A DNA stretch of 6,710 bases from UBA4923 sp964486135 (GTDB lineage: Bacteria > Bacillota > Clostridia > Saccharofermentanales > DTU023): positions 1 to 6,710 of the forward strand of contig CAZAKT010000050.1 of assembly GCA_964486135.1 (NCBI GenBank), written 5' to 3'. Below the pieces are notes generated by a model. The model was given only the letters and a program-made list of their open reading frames with translations, was not told where the DNA came from and ran no database searches. Positions 5,496 through 6,710 of the stretch are shown one piece after another. The position numbers and the translations under genes were made by a program. Every line of letters starts with the position of its first letter. Positions within the stretch are counted from its first letter, which is position 1.

Positions 5496-6194
5496 TCATT
5501 CAATTTTGCCCCTAGCCGCGTCGATCAGGAAGATCGCCAAGTCTTTCCTCTTGGGCAGATAGTAGGGAAATCTCTTGGAGGCGGCCGGGATAAGCCTGTC
5601 CCCTACCGGGTTCTCCCCTTCTTCCCCTTCCTCTGAAGGCTTATGAAATTCCAGGAAAGCAGCGGCATCTTCCAAGGAACTGAAGGGTTGACCGAATTCA
5701 AAAGATGCTTCCAGCAACTCATAGGCGTAACCCTTCCCGCTCAAAGACTTTTCGAGTTCCTGAACTGATTCCCCCCCTGTGAGCCCCTCTGTCCTACTGG
5801 CGTTCACGACCCGGATCAGGAGCCGGCACGTATGCTCCAGGCATCGGATCATAAGCTCCGCCGGTTTTCCGAAAAAGACCATGAGACCGAGATCACAGGT
5901 CTCTTCAATCTCCCAGGCATCCCCTAATAGGGTCGTGATATTGTCAATCTTCTCTTCCTTGATCCGACCTTCCAGGCTGGCCAAAACAGCCTGATCGCTG
6001 TCTATACAGGTGATCTGGGAAACATAGGCCGCCAGTTCCAGGCTCAGTCTTCCAAGGCCGCAACCCCAGTTGCATACCCGGTCCTCTGGCCTGAGATAAG
6101 GAATAAGCAACTCAGCCAATTGCCGGTGGAAGGAAGCGAAGTCACTCGCGTTTTCGTACCAACGGATTTGTTCGGGGGTCCAGATAAAAGCCAC
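5496..6194 (-). CDS. Class I SAM-dependent methyltransferase, GTG start (232 aa)
   Basis: Predicted cytoplasmic methyltransferase using S-adenosylmethionine; substrate unknown. With GTG as residue 1 the protein starts 'MAFIWTPEQIRWYENAS', which matches the usual N-terminus of this uncharacterised family (from memory). The Rossmann-fold motif I is 'VCNWGCGLGRLS' with the glycines at 44-48; Asn42 replaces the more usual Asp before the glycine loop. The acidic residue at the end of strand 2 is Asp65 ('ITCIDSD'), and 'LLGDAW' near 90-94 fits motif III. The remainder is less conserved, with an acidic Glu/Gly loop near 187-194. The frame stays open upstream to a TTG (6254) and ATG (6248), but those starts would overlap the deaminase gene by more than 50 bases and lie outside the conserved N-terminus. 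GTG begins one base after the deaminase TGA, so translation is probably coupled; only a weak GGGGCGGG precedes it. No clear terminator follows. Confidence 0.88.
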   Translation of the reverse strand: MAFIWTPEQIRWYENASDFASFHRQLAELLIPYLRPEDRVCNWGCGLGRLSLELAAYVSQITCIDSDQAVLASLEGRIKEEKIDNITTLLGDAWEIEETCDLGLMVFFGKPAELMIRCLEHTCRLLIRVVNASRTEGLTGGESVQELEKSLSGKGYAYELLEASFEFGQPFSSLEDAAAFLEFHKPSEEGEEGENPVGDRLIPAASKRFPYYLPKRKDLAIFLIDAARGKIE

Positions 6195-6195
6195 T

Positions 6196-6684
6196 TCAGT
6201 CTTTACCCGCCCCAGCCCGGTACTGCCTTTGGAGTTCACGGATCTCATCCGCAAATTCCAAAACCGGTCCTTCGACCAGGGTATCCCGGATCACCTCCTG
6301 GATGGAGAGGTTTCTAACCCGGCCCGGACTGACCCCCATCTCCTCCATCCACTGGACCAGCTGCCTGGAGCTGCTGGCGTAGACTATCCTCCCCAGGCCC
6401 ACCCAGCCATGGGCCGCGGAACACATGGGGCAGTGCTCCCCCGAGGTGTAGACGGTCGCCCCGGCCCTTTCTTCCTCTGTCATATTCTCAGCGGCCCAAC
6501 GGGCCAGATTGAATTCAGGATGCTGGGTATGGTCACCGCCTGCCACATGATTGTGGTCCTCCCTCAGGACTTTTCCCTCGGCGGAGACCAGGAGGGATCC
6601 AAAGGGCGCGTCCCCCTTATCCAAAGCCTCCTTGGCCAGGTCAACCGCCCGGCGCAGATATTTCCTATCTTGCTCGGTAATCAT
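6196..6684 (-). CDS. Nucleoside/nucleobase deaminase family protein (162 aa)
   Basis: Zinc-dependent hydrolytic deaminase of the cytidine/deoxycytidylate/guanine deaminase superfamily, complete and of usual length, probably cytoplasmic. The 'GDAPFGSLLV' strand lies at 24-33. The zinc and proton-transfer motif is His55-Pro56-Glu57, where most family members have H-A-E. The second metal motif is 'SGEHCPMCSAA' with Cys85 and Cys88, having H-C-x-x-C in place of P-C-x-x-C. The metal ligands and catalytic Glu are therefore all present. The segments 'HPEFNLARWAAE' and 'TVYTSGEHCPMC' belong to a recognisable subfamily usually annotated only as nucleoside deaminase. The substrate (guanine, cytosine, a nucleoside or a modified base) cannot be assigned. 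The ATG has AAAAAGGAGG 6 nt upstream and heads a two-gene unit with the methyltransferase. Confidence 0.92.
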   Translation of the reverse strand: MITEQDRKYLRRAVDLAKEALDKGDAPFGSLLVSAEGKVLREDHNHVAGGDHTQHPEFNLARWAAENMTEEERAGATVYTSGEHCPMCSAAHGWVGLGRIVYASSSRQLVQWMEEMGVSPGRVRNLSIQEVIRDTLVEGPVLEFADEIRELQRQYRAGAGKD

Positions 6685-6690
6685 GGCTGT

Positions 6691-6710
6691 CCTCCTTTTT
6701 GCCTATTATA
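6691..6710 (-). promoter_or_regulatory. Shine-Dalgarno site and possible -10 box of the deaminase gene
   Basis: Minus-strand AAAAAGGAGG (6700-6691) ends 6 nt before the ATG at 6684 and is a strong ribosome binding site. At the window edge the minus strand reads TATAAT (6710-6705), a perfect -10. Transcription from it would start near 6698, leaving a leader of only about 14 nt, which is tight but possible. The matching -35 lies outside the window, so the promoter part is tentative. Confidence 0.5.

Noticed and set aside
6195..6254. Longer methyltransferase start at TTG 6254 or ATG 6248
   Set aside because: It would overlap the deaminase gene by more than 50 bases with no ribosome binding site, and the extra residues do not look like the family N-terminus.

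Overview
This 6.7 kb window reads as chromosomal DNA of a Gram-positive bacterium, most likely a clostridial Firmicute. The signs are strong AGGAGG-type ribosome binding sites, a sigma-A-like TTG...TATAAT promoter, a lipobox-bearing DUF6591-like lipoprotein and a Firmicutes-style two-gene ABC exporter operon. The taxon is an inference. Base composition looks mid-range by eye; the lipoprotein gene and the gaps are more AT-rich than the flanking genes.

Layout: (1) 1-2958, minus strand: two ABC exporter half-transporter genes joined by a 4-base ATGA stop/start overlap. The downstream gene runs off the left edge before its Walker A motif. The complete subunit has Asp in place of the catalytic Glu and Gln in place of the H-loop His, so the pair should be a heterodimer with one degenerate ATP site. 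(2) 2959-3281: divergent gap with a plausible plus-strand promoter. (3) 3282-4415, plus strand: a predicted lipoprotein with two tandem copies of a ~92-residue domain, an acidic Ser/Thr/Pro-rich linker and a helical C-terminal domain (DUF6591-like). (4) 4416-4737: convergent gap holding one terminator for each flanking gene. (5) 4738-5274, minus strand: a three-helix membrane protein (DUF4870/Tic20-like) with a Pro/Gln-rich N-terminus. It has its own promoter, a 16-base palindrome over the -10 element and a ~135-nt leader with mutually exclusive pairing segments. (6) 5496-6684, minus strand: a two-gene unit of a nucleoside-deaminase-family enzyme and a class I SAM methyltransferase that starts one base after the deaminase stop.

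The genes form four transcription units (exporter pair, lipoprotein, membrane protein, deaminase-methyltransferase). No shared pathway is evident. I see no mobile element, CRISPR array, tRNA, rRNA or phage gene, and no clearly new multi-gene system. The observations most worth following are the leader and operator of the membrane-protein gene, the asymmetric exporter ATP sites, and the tandem-domain lipoprotein.
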